Below, one piece after another: positions 19,188 to 28,248 of a DNA stretch of 64,000 nt (position 1 is the first letter of the stretch; each line of letters starts with the position of its first letter). The stretch comes from Alicyclobacillus suci (GTDB lineage Bacteria > Bacillota > Bacilli > Alicyclobacillales > Alicyclobacillaceae), in assembly GCF_017329615.1 (NCBI RefSeq), contig NZ_JAFMTW010000004.1, positions 1-64,000 on the forward strand. The letters are read 5' to 3'. The notes under the pieces were generated by a model. The model did not search any database, was not told the origin of the DNA, and was given only the letters and a program-made list of their open reading frames with translations. Made by a program: the position numbers and the translations under genes.

Positions 19188-20167
19188 CAGCGGAGCGCTC
19201 CTTGCGTCGTTGGCACAGGAACGACATTCAGCAATTGGTTGACCACCGTATCGACATCCACGCCGGACAACCGAGCATCAGCCGTCAACAGCAGGCGATG
19301 GCCGAGTACATAGGGGGCCAAAAAGCGCACGTCGTCTGGTATGACATACGTCCGATTTGCAATAAACGCCAACGCCTGGGCCGCGCGAAACAACGCGAGA
19401 CTCGCTCGTGGGCTCGCCCCGAGGTAGACATCAGCAAGGGTTCGGGTCTGTTGCACAAGCGCGACAATATACTTTTGTAGTTCCTCGTCGACACGCACGT
19501 CCCGCACCGATGTTCGCCATACCAAGATGTCCTTTGGCTCCACCACAGCATCTATCTCATCAATCGGGTGGCGGCGCTGTTGCCCTTTGAGAATCTGCAG
19601 TTCCTCTTCCACAGACGGGTAGCCCATTTGGAACTTCAACAGGAACCTGTCCAACTGGGCCTCCGGAAGCGGAAAAGTTCCCTCAAACTCAATTGGGTTT
19701 TCGGTGGCAAGAACAAAGAAAGGCGCAGGCAACGCATACGTTTCCCCATCGGCTGTCACGCTGTGCTCCTCCAGCGCCTGCAAGAGGGCGGATTGCGTCT
19801 TAGGCGAAGTCCGGTTGATTTCATCCGCTAAAACTACCTGCCCGAAAATCGGACCCGGACGAAACTCAAACGCCTGCGTTTTCTGATTGTAAATCGAAAC
19901 GCCCGTTACATCGGAGGGCAATAGGTCCGGCGTGAATTGGATTCGGCGAAAGTGACACCCCAAAGTTTTGGCAGTCGCCCGCACCAACATCGTCTTCCCC
20001 ACTCCCGGCACATCTTCAATCAGACAATGTCCCCCGGCTAACAGCGCCGTCAACACGAGGCGAATCACTTCGTCCTTGCCAACAATCACCTTGCGAATGT
20101 TTTGAATGACCGGCTCAACTTTTGGATTCCACTCATCAAACGTGATAGCTGTATTTGTCTCCGTCAC
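19187..20167 (-). CDS. MoxR-family AAA+ ATPase
   Basis: The 326-residue protein has a Walker A motif DVPGVGKTMLVRA near residues 49-61, Walker B in VVLADEINRTSPKTQ, sensor 1 in FFVLATENPIEFEGTFPLPEAQLDRF, and a C-terminal lid domain. These are the hallmarks of MoxR ATPases, which act as chaperones for von Willebrand A or DUF58 partners. It is the first gene of the three-gene operon with DUF58 and the transglutaminase. The family call is secure; the pathway is unknown. Confidence 0.93.
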   Translation of the reverse strand: MTETNTAITFDEWNPKVEPVIQNIRKVIVGKDEVIRLVLTALLAGGHCLIEDVPGVGKTMLVRATAKTLGCHFRRIQFTPDLLPSDVTGVSIYNQKTQAFEFRPGPIFGQVVLADEINRTSPKTQSALLQALEEHSVTADGETYALPAPFFVLATENPIEFEGTFPLPEAQLDRFLLKFQMGYPSVEEELQILKGQQRRHPIDEIDAVVEPKDILVWRTSVRDVRVDEELQKYIVALVQQTRTLADVYLGASPRASLALFRAAQALAFIANRTYVIPDDVRFLAPYVLGHRLLLTADARLSGVDVDTVVNQLLNVVPVPTTQGALR

Positions 20168-20483
20168 ACTTCCGACCCCTATCCGACATGTTTTGTCTGC
20201 GAAATGCTATGTGCTTTGCCGACGACATATCCAAACACCTTACATCCACGTAGTCTTTGTGCTCTATCCTACCAAATTGCTAGTTTACAAGCTATGGAAA
20301 ATTGACAACAGATAGGGAATTGGTTCAAGAGGCTAGAGGACGCATACGGTGCCGCTGGCGAAGGCGGGTACTGGATAAAATCGTCCCTACCGCCTTGGCG
20401 CCTATCATGGCAAATTTAAACGCGCTCATCACACGACCGCCCACTAACAATTAAAGGAACGTCAACCCGCATTTGAAAACGGG
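20168..20483. other. Gene-free stretch between the L,D-transpeptidase and MoxR genes
   Basis: Both neighbours are on the minus strand. The stretch should hold the promoter of the MoxR operon (right part) and the end of the moxR-distal transcript signals, but I see no consensus promoter, no strong terminator and no reading frame with a ribosome binding site. A weak hairpin (CCCGTTTTC...CGGG at 20466-20485) follows the transpeptidase stop without a T-run. Confidence 0.4.
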
Positions 20484-21542
20484 TCACTTTTGGATCACGA
20501 CTGGCGTACCGATTTTGACAAGTTGATAGAGTTTCTTCGCGGCTTTGATAGGCAATTCGACACACCCATTACTCTGAGGATAGCCATATGTTTTGCGCGG
20601 ATATCCGTGAATCGCCGTATTCCCAACTAGGTCCATCACATAAGGCACGCCCTTGATGTGATAAGTCTCTCCATCCGGGTCTGTACCACTCATCGTAGCA
20701 GATAGCTCTTTCGCGTGAACGTAATACTGGCCTGGCGCAGTGGCGGCTCCCGTGACCCCTGTATTACATAGCGACTTAAAAATCTGCTTGCCATTTTTAT
20801 AAAGCGTTAACGTTTCCGGCGACGTTTCGCGAACAACCACTTGCTCATCACTGGCCACAATAAACGGGCGCTCGATAGAGGTGTCCTGCAAGTACTGCCC
20901 CGTCTTGCTCACAGGTCCTTGTGGCCCACCAGTGAGCGTCATCTGTACGGTTTCCGTCGGCGACAATGGCTTGTCCGGTATAAATTCCGCAGTCGTGGGG
21001 CTCGTCCACTCAACTTTACCTTGCACATTCGGAGTAAAATGGATATCCTGAGTCAATTGTGATGGATTTGCGACAGGTGCGCTAAACGTAAATGTGAATG
21101 GCCCTTGGGCTGGCACGTTAAATTGCCACACCCCTGGATTCGTCGTCACCGTCAGTGGCGCAGCAGTTTCACCCTGCAGTGTCACCGCTTTGCGAAGCGG
21201 TTTTGATTGAGGTCCAGCGGCTTGCTTCACCACAATTTGATAGGTAGTCCCTTGCACGAGCGCTGCAGGCACCCAAACATCGGTCGACGGTTTCTTCAAG
21301 GCCGTGTGGTGTACCGTTGTGCCTTGTTCCCAAGTCATCTGCGAAACAGGGTGGTTAAACGCAATTTCGACACCCTTTATCGCGTTGACCGCAACGACGC
21401 GGCTATATTTCAATTGCGGCAACGGTTGCTCCGCCCGCTTTGAGCTGCACCCGACAGTGGCCGCGCAACTCACGACCACCGCGCCAGCAAGTGCGCACCG
21501 AACAACACGACTCAAATAGATTCCGTCTTTCTGCACTCTCAT
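20484..21542 (-). CDS. L,D-transpeptidase (YkuD domain) lipoprotein
   Basis: This is a probable lipid-anchored enzyme that forms or modifies 3-3 peptidoglycan crosslinks. From the ATG at 21542, behind a TAAGGA site, it has 352 residues: a signal peptide ending in a lipobox-like TVGC (Cys32), a central Ig-like/Big-type region (about residues 45-215), and a C-terminal YkuD domain. The catalytic motif is AIHGYPRKTYGYPQSNGCVE, with histidine and cysteine in place. An upstream in-frame GTG or ATG at 21566 lacks a ribosome binding site. It stands alone, divergent from the DUF1653 gene. Confidence 0.88.
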   Translation of the reverse strand: MRVQKDGIYLSRVVRCALAGAVVVSCAATVGCSSKRAEQPLPQLKYSRVVAVNAIKGVEIAFNHPVSQMTWEQGTTVHHTALKKPSTDVWVPAALVQGTTYQIVVKQAAGPQSKPLRKAVTLQGETAAPLTVTTNPGVWQFNVPAQGPFTFTFSAPVANPSQLTQDIHFTPNVQGKVEWTSPTTAEFIPDKPLSPTETVQMTLTGGPQGPVSKTGQYLQDTSIERPFIVASDEQVVVRETSPETLTLYKNGKQIFKSLCNTGVTGAATAPGQYYVHAKELSATMSGTDPDGETYHIKGVPYVMDLVGNTAIHGYPRKTYGYPQSNGCVELPIKAAKKLYQLVKIGTPVVIQK

Positions 21543-21635
21543 CACAATCCTTACGCCCACAACCATTCAGCTATCTCTTAAACTATCTGACGACGCACAT
21601 GGCGTCAATGTTACAGAGAAGGAAGGAGGTCAACC

Positions 21636-21866
21636 ATGAGCCCCGAGGAACGAATGTCAACGCTACGCCCCGGCCAAATATTTCGGCATTACAAAGGCGG
21701 ACTTTACACCTATCACGCCATCGGACGACACAGTGAGACCGAAGAATGGTATGTGGTGTACGCCACGAAGACGGGGGACATCTGGATTCGCCCCTACGAC
21801 ATGTTTTTTGAAACCGTCGAGGTAGACGGCCAGGTGGTGCCACGATTCCAGCCCCTTGCAGACTAG
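21636..21866 (+). CDS. DUF1653 family protein
   Basis: This 76-residue protein matches the small DUF1653 fold: RPGQIFRHYKGGLYTYHAIGRH followed by WYVVYATKTGDIWIRPYDMFFETVEVDG. The start is well supported by AAGGAAGGAGG. Function is unknown in the family; the fold resembles small beta-barrel ligand or nucleic acid binders, but that is not evidence of a role here. It runs divergent from the L,D-transpeptidase and convergent with a membrane protein gene. Confidence 0.85.
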   Translation: MSPEERMSTLRPGQIFRHYKGGLYTYHAIGRHSETEEWYVVYATKTGDIWIRPYDMFFETVEVDGQVVPRFQPLAD

Positions 21867-21885
21867 GCCGCCGACGTGGCGGCCT
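21865..21885. terminator. Hairpin between convergent genes
   Basis: AGGCCGCC and GGCGGCCT form an 8-base stem with a short loop, overlapping the stop codon of the DUF1653 gene. There is no clear T-run on either strand, so termination is likely but unproven. Confidence 0.4.
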
Positions 21886-21917
21886 GCGCCGGCAGGAGCG
21901 CGGTATCCACGGCCAAA

Positions 21918-22472
21918 TCAAACTGCTGGCGGATCCTTATCCGACGGTGGACCGCCGCCCTCCCAATCGAAGTATGGGCGATAGCGAATGCCCGAATGGA
22001 ACCCGATGATGCAATACAGGACCACGAAACCTATCCAGACCAGCGAAGAGAGATAGGGAACCAGCCATCCGATGAGGCCGAGTAGCCACAAGGGGCTCAT
22101 CCCAAACGCCTTGAATAACCGGACTTGCCAGCGAATCGCCGCGATGAAGTAGAAAATGAGGGCAGTCGCACAAATGGCGACGCCCACCCAATGCCACAAC
22201 AAAATCGCGATTCCCCCAACCACGGGTGCCAACAACCACAACCAGTTCCACATTGTCACGCGAGTCGTTCGAAAAAGCGGGTATAGGTTTGCAACTGGAA
22301 TATATGAAAGCCAGGGTAACGGCACTTTCGCCTTGCGGAACATACAATACTGCGCCGTCGCAAACAGCAAGTACAGGATGACGGCAAAGGCGAGATGCAA
22401 CGCTAAGAAACCAAACATCATACCCAGCACGAGATGAAACCCGATACTCGGAGGTAAACCGCTCACATACAC
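21918..22472 (-). CDS. Multi-pass membrane protein of unknown function
   Basis: The 184-residue protein has about five hydrophobic helices (roughly residues 10-42, 75-92, 93-115, 127-145 and 147-165) joined by short loops. It carries the segment YCMFRKAKVPLPWLSYIPVANLYPLF, which resembles the DUF5684-like group of small membrane proteins, and ends in a Gly/Pro/Asp-rich tail. I cannot assign a function. It is the last gene of the minus-strand run that includes the alpha-glucan genes, but a gap of about 85 bases separates it from them. Confidence 0.6.
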   Translation of the reverse strand: MYVSGLPPSIGFHLVLGMMFGFLALHLAFAVILYLLFATAQYCMFRKAKVPLPWLSYIPVANLYPLFRTTRVTMWNWLWLLAPVVGGIAILLWHWVGVAICATALIFYFIAAIRWQVRLFKAFGMSPLWLLGLIGWLVPYLSSLVWIGFVVLYCIIGFHSGIRYRPYFDWEGGGPPSDKDPPAV

Positions 22473-22557
22473 CTCTCCTCACCTGCTACACAAGGCGTGT
22501 CGGCAGGCAACCAGTCGCGAACTCAGGCCACATGCACAACATCCATCCCTATGAATC

Positions 22558-23556
22558 TCAACTATCATATAGCATATCATACAAAATCAACCACATGGCC
22601 TGTGACCAGCCGAGTGGCGTGTTTTCGTTTGGTGTCTCGGTTATGGGTTGATAGAGTTCAGGCAGTTTGAAGTCTGCCGTCATTTGTTCCTGAGCGCGGG
22701 CCAAATAGGCGAATGCCTCCTCGCGATGGCCAAGCAGTGCGTGGCAGATGCCTAACCAAGGCAGGCCCATGCACCACTCTGCTTCCTGCCCCTGTTGTGC
22801 ATAATATTTATCGTCAAGATAGCGAAGGACTCCGTGTCGGCGCAAAAGTGTTCCTTCCACGCGTTCGACAATCATTTCCGACATCCGGGCGGGTAGCAGC
22901 CGATATGGATACAGCAAACTAAGCAAAGCCATATCCACCTCTTTGGAACCGCTTTCAGACGGGAGTAATCGGTACAGTGCACAGAGCCCTTGTTGAATCG
23001 CTGCCCACGGGACGTCGACGAACGGGCGAATCGCAAACAACCCCGCTACGCAGGCGCCTATGCTGCTCGCATGTACTTCCCGGTTCTCCTCCCACATGCC
23101 ATTGTCGGCGTCGTGCCAGTATTCCAGCGTAATCAAATACGAAACAAGTAGCGTAAGGATCAATTTGTCCTCATCGTCCCGGAGCATCGCTCGCCCCTGT
23201 CGCAAACCTTCGCCAACGCCGAACAAAAAGGCGCCGATTGCGTCATTTTGCGCGTTGCCCCAAGGTTCGTGGACTTCCTCCAGCGTGTCCGCTGTGTAAC
23301 GTGGATGAATGTACTCGAATGCCTCATGCGGCTTATGGGTCGCATGATACGCTAATTTCCATTTGTACTTGCGGAAAATATCGAACAGACAGTGGTACGT
23401 CTCCTCAAATCTTGAATTGTCGCGATGAATGTCCGACAGCGCGATATAACAAACATCTCGAATCCAAACATAATGGTACGTGTTTGAAGGGCTTGCCACA
23501 TAAAGGCCATTTGCCAGCCGTAGCGTGTCTAAAACCTGCTGCACTTGGTCTCGCAT
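22558..23556 (-). CDS. GH15-like glucoamylase-type hydrolase
   Basis: The 332-residue protein has the (alpha/alpha)-barrel pattern of glycoside hydrolase family 15: LRLANGLYVASPSNTYHYVWIRD at the start and EPWGNAQNDAIGAFLFGVGEG in the middle, both typical substrate-pocket segments. It is about half the length of full bacterial glucoamylases and lacks their N-terminal beta domain, more like the stand-alone barrel or the phosphorylase-kinase-like branch. There is no signal peptide, so it should act inside the cell. It lies 69 bases behind the nucleotidyltransferase gene on the same strand, suggesting a part in intracellular alpha-glucan turnover. Catalytic residues were not confirmed. Confidence 0.75.
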   Translation of the reverse strand: MRDQVQQVLDTLRLANGLYVASPSNTYHYVWIRDVCYIALSDIHRDNSRFEETYHCLFDIFRKYKWKLAYHATHKPHEAFEYIHPRYTADTLEEVHEPWGNAQNDAIGAFLFGVGEGLRQGRAMLRDDEDKLILTLLVSYLITLEYWHDADNGMWEENREVHASSIGACVAGLFAIRPFVDVPWAAIQQGLCALYRLLPSESGSKEVDMALLSLLYPYRLLPARMSEMIVERVEGTLLRRHGVLRYLDDKYYAQQGQEAEWCMGLPWLGICHALLGHREEAFAYLARAQEQMTADFKLPELYQPITETPNENTPLGWSQAMWLILYDMLYDS

Positions 23557-23625
23557 GAAACACCCTCCTCTCCCTACCAGTTTAGACAGGGAGGGTGGAG
23601 GGTGTGATCAAATTGGGCCCATATC

Positions 23626-24372
23626 TTAGCGGACCGCGACTTCGACCGGGAGATTGACATGGACACGACCGTTAATCATGTCAATTTGGGTCTGATAATA
23701 CTGCTGCAGCGTTCCGACGTCCGACCAATATCCAGTGGCGACGTGTCCGTTCAATGGGATGCCTTTGCGAAGGAGGGCCGGAAATAATTCACGGCCAAAA
23801 TCATACGGCCGATCCGGCGGAACAAAATGGAGGATTTCTGGTTCAAGAATGTAAATCCCAGTATTCACAAAATAAGACCTATCCCGGTTCCACACATCCG
23901 GTTTCTCTTCGAACCGGGTGATATTGGCGTTGGCGTCAAACTCGACAACGCCGTAACCCAGCGGGCATGCCACTTGCGTCAAAACCAGGGTAGCCAGTGC
24001 ACGGCTGCGACGATGGCTTTGCATGGCCTCGGAGAGGTCAAAATCCGTCAAGCCGTCGCCACTCATCACAATGAAGGTCTGGTCGAGGTGTGCATGCAGC
24101 GCCCGGATACCACCTGCTGTACCTAAGGGAACAGGCTCATCCTGATAACGAATCTGGACACCCCATGCACGGCCGTCACCGAAGTAGTTACGAATTGCGT
24201 CCGCCAGATAACAAACGGTAATCGTGATGTCGTCAAATCCGTGTTTGGCGAGCAATTCCACAATGTACTCCATTGTGGGTCTATCGAGCAATTTCAGCAT
24301 CGGCTTTGGCAGTAGCCTCGTCAAAGGTTGTAAACGGGTCCCCTTACCCCCAGCCATGATGACAGCCTTCAT
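23626..24372 (-). CDS. Sugar-phosphate nucleotidyltransferase
   Basis: The 248-residue protein begins MKAVIMAGGKGTRLQPLTR, the nucleotide-binding loop of the GlgC/RmlA/ManC-type transferases, followed by KPMLKLLDRPTMEYIV and the metal-site aspartate in VMSGDGLTDFD. It would make a nucleotide sugar from a sugar 1-phosphate and an NTP. The ATG at 24372 has AAGGGGG upstream; an open extension to 24465 does not resemble the family. It sits between the GH57-GT4 fusion and the GH15-like gene, so it may supply the donor sugar for the glycosyltransferase. Which sugar and base it uses cannot be told. Confidence 0.85.
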   Translation of the reverse strand: MKAVIMAGGKGTRLQPLTRLLPKPMLKLLDRPTMEYIVELLAKHGFDDITITVCYLADAIRNYFGDGRAWGVQIRYQDEPVPLGTAGGIRALHAHLDQTFIVMSGDGLTDFDLSEAMQSHRRSRALATLVLTQVACPLGYGVVEFDANANITRFEEKPDVWNRDRSYFVNTGIYILEPEILHFVPPDRPYDFGRELFPALLRKGIPLNGHVATGYWSDVGTLQQYYQTQIDMINGRVHVNLPVEVAVR

Positions 24373-24531
24373 ATCCAGCCCCCTTATCGTCTCGTGAAAT
24401 CTTGTGATGTGGCAGTATATCAATTTCTCCTTCGCACTATGACGGAGGTATGCGCTTTCATTCAAATAAAAAACAGAAAATTATATGATCTAGCTATACG
24501 CTGATTCGTTACGCTGGAATTGTAAGGGCAT

Positions 24532-24559
24532 AAAAAATGCACAGGCAGCGCCTGTGCAT
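24532..24559 (-). terminator. Rho-independent terminator after the GH57-GT4 gene
   Basis: On the minus strand a perfect 10-base stem ATGCACAGGC / GCCTGTGCAT with a 3-base loop is followed by a T-run. It lies 35 bases behind the stop codon of the fusion gene, so the nucleotidyltransferase and GH15-like genes are likely transcribed separately or by read-through. Confidence 0.85.
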
Positions 24560-24593
24560 AACCATCATGTTACCTGCTCGGTTTCGTCCCAAG

Positions 24594-27461
24594 TCAGGGA
24601 CTCGTCACGGTATCCGCCTTCGCCAGAACAGAGACGCGGTGGTAGACACCCGCCGTTTGTCGGGCAATGTTTTGCCAGTCAAACCGATGCAGCGACCGTT
24701 TCGCGTTGTCAGCCAATTGTGCCGCAAACTGCGGCTCTCGCAGCAACCGCCACACTTGATTCGCAACAGATGCGGCATCGCCGGGGAACGCGGTCAACCC
24801 GTTGTGTTCGTGCGAGACAATGTCTGAAAGGCCACCCACGTCCGAAACCACTACAGGTACCCCTGCCGCCATTGCCTCCAACGCCACAATCCCAAATGGT
24901 TCATACAAACTCGGGAACACAGCCACATTCGCCTGCTCCAGTAAGGCGTTACGCGTGTCATCCCCGACAAACCCGAGAAACTCCACGCAATGGGCCAATC
25001 CCAAGCGCTGTGCCTGCGCGCGCAAATCCTCCAGCATCGGCCCGTGCCCGACAATGACAAAGCGCACGTGGGGTGCGCGAGACACAATCGTCGTGGCCGC
25101 CTCCAACAAGACATGGACACCTTTCTCGCGGACAAGCCGTCCGACAAATAGCACCATCGGCCTATCTGACGAGCGCCCCCCTCGAAGCTCCGACTTCGTT
25201 GAGAACACATCCCATCCGCCCATGCCCTGCGCATCGGCACCATCCTCTGATGAATGCCGCAAAAGCGTTGCATCTACCCCGTTGGGGATCAGATGAACTC
25301 GATTCTCCTGTACCCCAAACAAACGAGTAACCTCCCGGGCCATATAGCGACTGCAGACAATCACCTCGTCGGCGTCGTTCGTCAACTCCCGTTCAATTTG
25401 GTCAATATGGCGCTGAGTGTCCGTCTGGATGCCTTGGTTGCGGCCATGCTCTGTAGCGTGAATGGTCACGACGAGTGGAAGTCCGTGATGCACCTTTAAA
25501 AACCGGGCTGCATCAGCCACAAGCCAATCATGGGCGTGAATCACGTCAAACTGGAGCCCATCTTCCTCTATCAGTTGGCGACACCTCGCCAGCATCGCTA
25601 GATTCAATTGAAAGGCAAAATGAATAAAGGCACCGCCATCCGGTTGCCAAACGTGAACGCGGTGCACATGCACCCCGACGACCAGTTCATCATTAGGGTA
25701 ACCATTCACCTCGGTCGTCACCACGTGCACTTCATATCCTTGTTGGACCAAGTGTCGGCTTAGATCATAGACGTGTCGCGCAAGCCCCCCCACCGTCATC
25801 GGAGGGAACTCCCAAGATAGGAGTAAAATGCGCCGTGCTGGCTTCGCCGTTCGTTCATCGCCCGATACAGCGAAGCGATTTCCGCGAGAACAGAAGATAC
25901 GATAGTCGACATTCGGAAAAATCGGGCTATCGCGTTCCACCTGCTCTAAATAGGCAACATCCATGTCCGCTTTATCCACCATCTCGCACAGGCGACGGCA
26001 TCGGTTGACATGTCGCTTCGTCCGCTCAATGGCGTAATCCACTGTCGTTTTATTGTCCATCATAAACGCAAAATCACTACTGGCGGCCAGCATCCATTCC
26101 CGCACCGCCTGATTGAGCGCGCGGCGCACTGACAAAGAGGGATTTGGGTTGGCATTCGCAAGTCGCGAAAGTGTCAACTCGCACTCGTGTAAGGCGGGAT
26201 AAATCCAGTCGTTCGTGCCGTTCAACCAGACGTCACCGTAGCCATCCCGCCCCCACGTCGAAAAATGTAGCGTCGTCGTTTGAAAATCGCTATACAGGGC
26301 GAGATATTCCGATGGCGTGATCGATTGAATATCGGTTTGGTCAAAGTGCATTTTGCGAAATAACATGTCGAGAAACACAGGACCCTCATACCACCAGTGA
26401 CCAAACAGCTCCATGTCATACGGCGCAGTCACTACCGGTGCGCGGCCAATCTTCTCTTTCGCACGGGCAATTTGGGATGTGCGATTGCGCAAAAAATCTT
26501 CGGCATGCATGGCGGCTTTGGCGCGCGCGGCGACAAAATCATAGGGCTGTTTGTGCTCCGTGTGGCCCGTGATGCGGTCGTATTTGATCCCTGTGTTCAG
26601 GCGAATTCCGTCCTCGCGAAACAAAGGCGCCAACTCATCGGAGGACAGTTGAAACCCAATATCGCGATAATATTCACGGTAATCGTAGTCACCCGGATAA
26701 CCGTACTCCGAGCTCCAAACCTGGTGAGAAGACGACGTGTCGCGCGCAAATGCAGATAACCCCGTCGGCGTCACCACGGGCGCATAAGTGCCAAAGATGG
26801 GCGCAGGTGTGGCACTTGTCAATCCATGCGTATCGATAAATACATACTGAACACCACAGTCTAGCAAAATCCTATCTACTCGCGCATCATATGCACACTC
26901 TGGCAGCCACATCCCCCTAGGGCGCGTTCCGAGGTGCTGGACAAAGACGTCTACAGCCGTCGCAATTTGCGCACGAATCGCTTCTTCTGTTAGCACATAA
27001 GGCAGAAATGCGTGTGTCGCAGCCGACGTGACAAGTTCCACATGTCCCGCCCTCTGTAGCGCTGCAAAAGCCGGCAGGATATTGCCCGCGTGTGCATCAA
27101 AGAAGGCGAGCACCTGCTCGAAGCGTTCCCGATACCCCTTCGCAAGTCCCTGCAAGATTGGATTCTCTGCAGTTCTCTCACACTCCTTATCACACAACTG
27201 AAGCAGCTTCGTCATGTGCTGGCGATAGCGCTGTTGCAGCGCCTCGTCTGCAAGCATCGAAATAAGTGGTGGCGATAGCGAAAGGGTTACACGGAAATCG
27301 ACCCCCTCCGCCGCCAGCGTGTGGAAGACTTGCAAAAGTGGGATATACGTCTCCGTTAGCGCTTCAAAGAGCCAACGCTCCTCTATTCTGTTCTCCTCTT
27401 CAGGGTGCCGGACGTACGGTAAATGTGCGTGCAGGACTAAATTGAGATATCCGAGTGTCAT
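24594..27461 (-). CDS. GH57 alpha-glucan branching domain fused to GT4 glycosyltransferase
   Basis: This 955-residue protein joins two enzymes. Residues 1 to about 530 form a GH57 branching-enzyme unit (barrel plus DUF1957-type helical domain) with LNLVLHAHLPYVRHPE at the start, the likely nucleophile Glu188 in MWLPECAY and the likely acid Asp349 in APYDMELFGHWW. Residues from about 541 form a GT4 transferase beginning RRILLLSWEFPPMTVGGLA, with a KG-type loop VGRLVREKGVHVLLEA and the E-x7-E donor-site region EPFGIVALEAMAAG. It could both elongate and branch an alpha-glucan. Its start overlaps the DUF4912 stop (ATGA). The two units are usually separate proteins. No signal peptide is present. 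Confidence 0.9.
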   Translation of the reverse strand: MTLGYLNLVLHAHLPYVRHPEEENRIEERWLFEALTETYIPLLQVFHTLAAEGVDFRVTLSLSPPLISMLADEALQQRYRQHMTKLLQLCDKECERTAENPILQGLAKGYRERFEQVLAFFDAHAGNILPAFAALQRAGHVELVTSAATHAFLPYVLTEEAIRAQIATAVDVFVQHLGTRPRGMWLPECAYDARVDRILLDCGVQYVFIDTHGLTSATPAPIFGTYAPVVTPTGLSAFARDTSSSHQVWSSEYGYPGDYDYREYYRDIGFQLSSDELAPLFREDGIRLNTGIKYDRITGHTEHKQPYDFVAARAKAAMHAEDFLRNRTSQIARAKEKIGRAPVVTAPYDMELFGHWWYEGPVFLDMLFRKMHFDQTDIQSITPSEYLALYSDFQTTTLHFSTWGRDGYGDVWLNGTNDWIYPALHECELTLSRLANANPNPSLSVRRALNQAVREWMLAASSDFAFMMDNKTTVDYAIERTKRHVNRCRRLCEMVDKADMDVAYLEQVERDSPIFPNVDYRIFCSRGNRFAVSGDERTAKPARRILLLSWEFPPMTVGGLARHVYDLSRHLVQQGYEVHVVTTEVNGYPNDELVVGVHVHRVHVWQPDGGAFIHFAFQLNLAMLARCRQLIEEDGLQFDVIHAHDWLVADAARFLKVHHGLPLVVTIHATEHGRNQGIQTDTQRHIDQIERELTNDADEVIVCSRYMAREVTRLFGVQENRVHLIPNGVDATLLRHSSEDGADAQGMGGWDVFSTKSELRGGRSSDRPMVLFVGRLVREKGVHVLLEAATTIVSRAPHVRFVIVGHGPMLEDLRAQAQRLGLAHCVEFLGFVGDDTRNALLEQANVAVFPSLYEPFGIVALEAMAAGVPVVVSDVGGLSDIVSHEHNGLTAFPGDAASVANQVWRLLREPQFAAQLADNAKRSLHRFDWQNIARQTAGVYHRVSVLAKADTVTSP

Positions 27462-28009
27462 TCGCTTCTCTCCTCCGACACATGTACGTGATAGCCGTCG
27501 AACGTCGCCTCGTAAGGGTAGAGAGCTTCCGCAGGCGACTGAGATCTTCGGTCGCGATGAAACGATGGGTTTGCTGCAACAGAGGAAAATTGAACACTCG
27601 GCAACACGTCACCCGCTTTCGCGGGTGGAAGCTGAATCACAGCGGACGACAGAATACAAAACAGTCTATTTTCAAGGGTTGTCGTAGAAAGATGGAGGAT
27701 ATAATTTCGGCCAGGTGACAGTGAATGCAAGTACCAGTTATCATCGTCATGCGTGACTGAATGTTGCGATATGAGCGGGGCATTATAGCCGTCGAACCAA
27801 CAATCCGTCACGTCGTAGACGCACAAAAACAGCGGTAATGATCGCCAGTTGCAGTGAAAATGCGCGCCAAACAACCACTGAACATGTTCATCGACCTCCC
27901 AATAGACGAAAGCGGTAAACGGATCTTTGACCATCGCGACCATCCGACTACGACCAGCTTTCCGCGTCCAGATGTCGTCATACAGGTTGTCCTTCCCCAA
28001 GCCATCCAC
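27458..28009 (-). CDS. DUF4912 domain protein
   Basis: The 183-residue protein matches DUF4912: a segment such as MVAMVKDPFTAFVYWEVDE followed by LFLCVYDVTD and a beta-rich region with WYLHSLSPGRNYILHLSTT. The fold looks immunoglobulin-like, and family members are often encoded beside GH57 glucan enzymes. It overlaps the GH57-GT4 gene by four bases, which suggests coupled production. The GTG start at 28009 has only a weak ribosome binding site; a later ATG at MVAMVKDP is possible. Its biochemical role is unknown; glucan binding or partner scaffolding is my inference. Confidence 0.8.
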   Translation of the reverse strand: MDGLGKDNLYDDIWTRKAGRSRMVAMVKDPFTAFVYWEVDEHVQWLFGAHFHCNWRSLPLFLCVYDVTDCWFDGYNAPLISQHSVTHDDDNWYLHSLSPGRNYILHLSTTTLENRLFCILSSAVIQLPPAKAGDVLPSVQFSSVAANPSFHRDRRSQSPAEALYPYEATFDGYHVHVSEERSE

Positions 28010-28248
28010 TCCATTTTTCGTTCACTTCAGGATTTGGCGCCGGTCTAGCGGATGCCATCCGCCATCATCCAGAGCCTAGTCCATACATATGTAGGGAAAG
28101 AAGCATGGATGCCTTTCGGCGCAACGCGCTCACTTGAAACGTTGTGCAGCGCAGCACCGTCTCATCTATGTAGACCTTTGATGTCCCGAGGCGGGCATCG
28201 TATAGTCAATCGTATAGTCAGATGAGCGACGCGTTAGGAGATTTTCCA

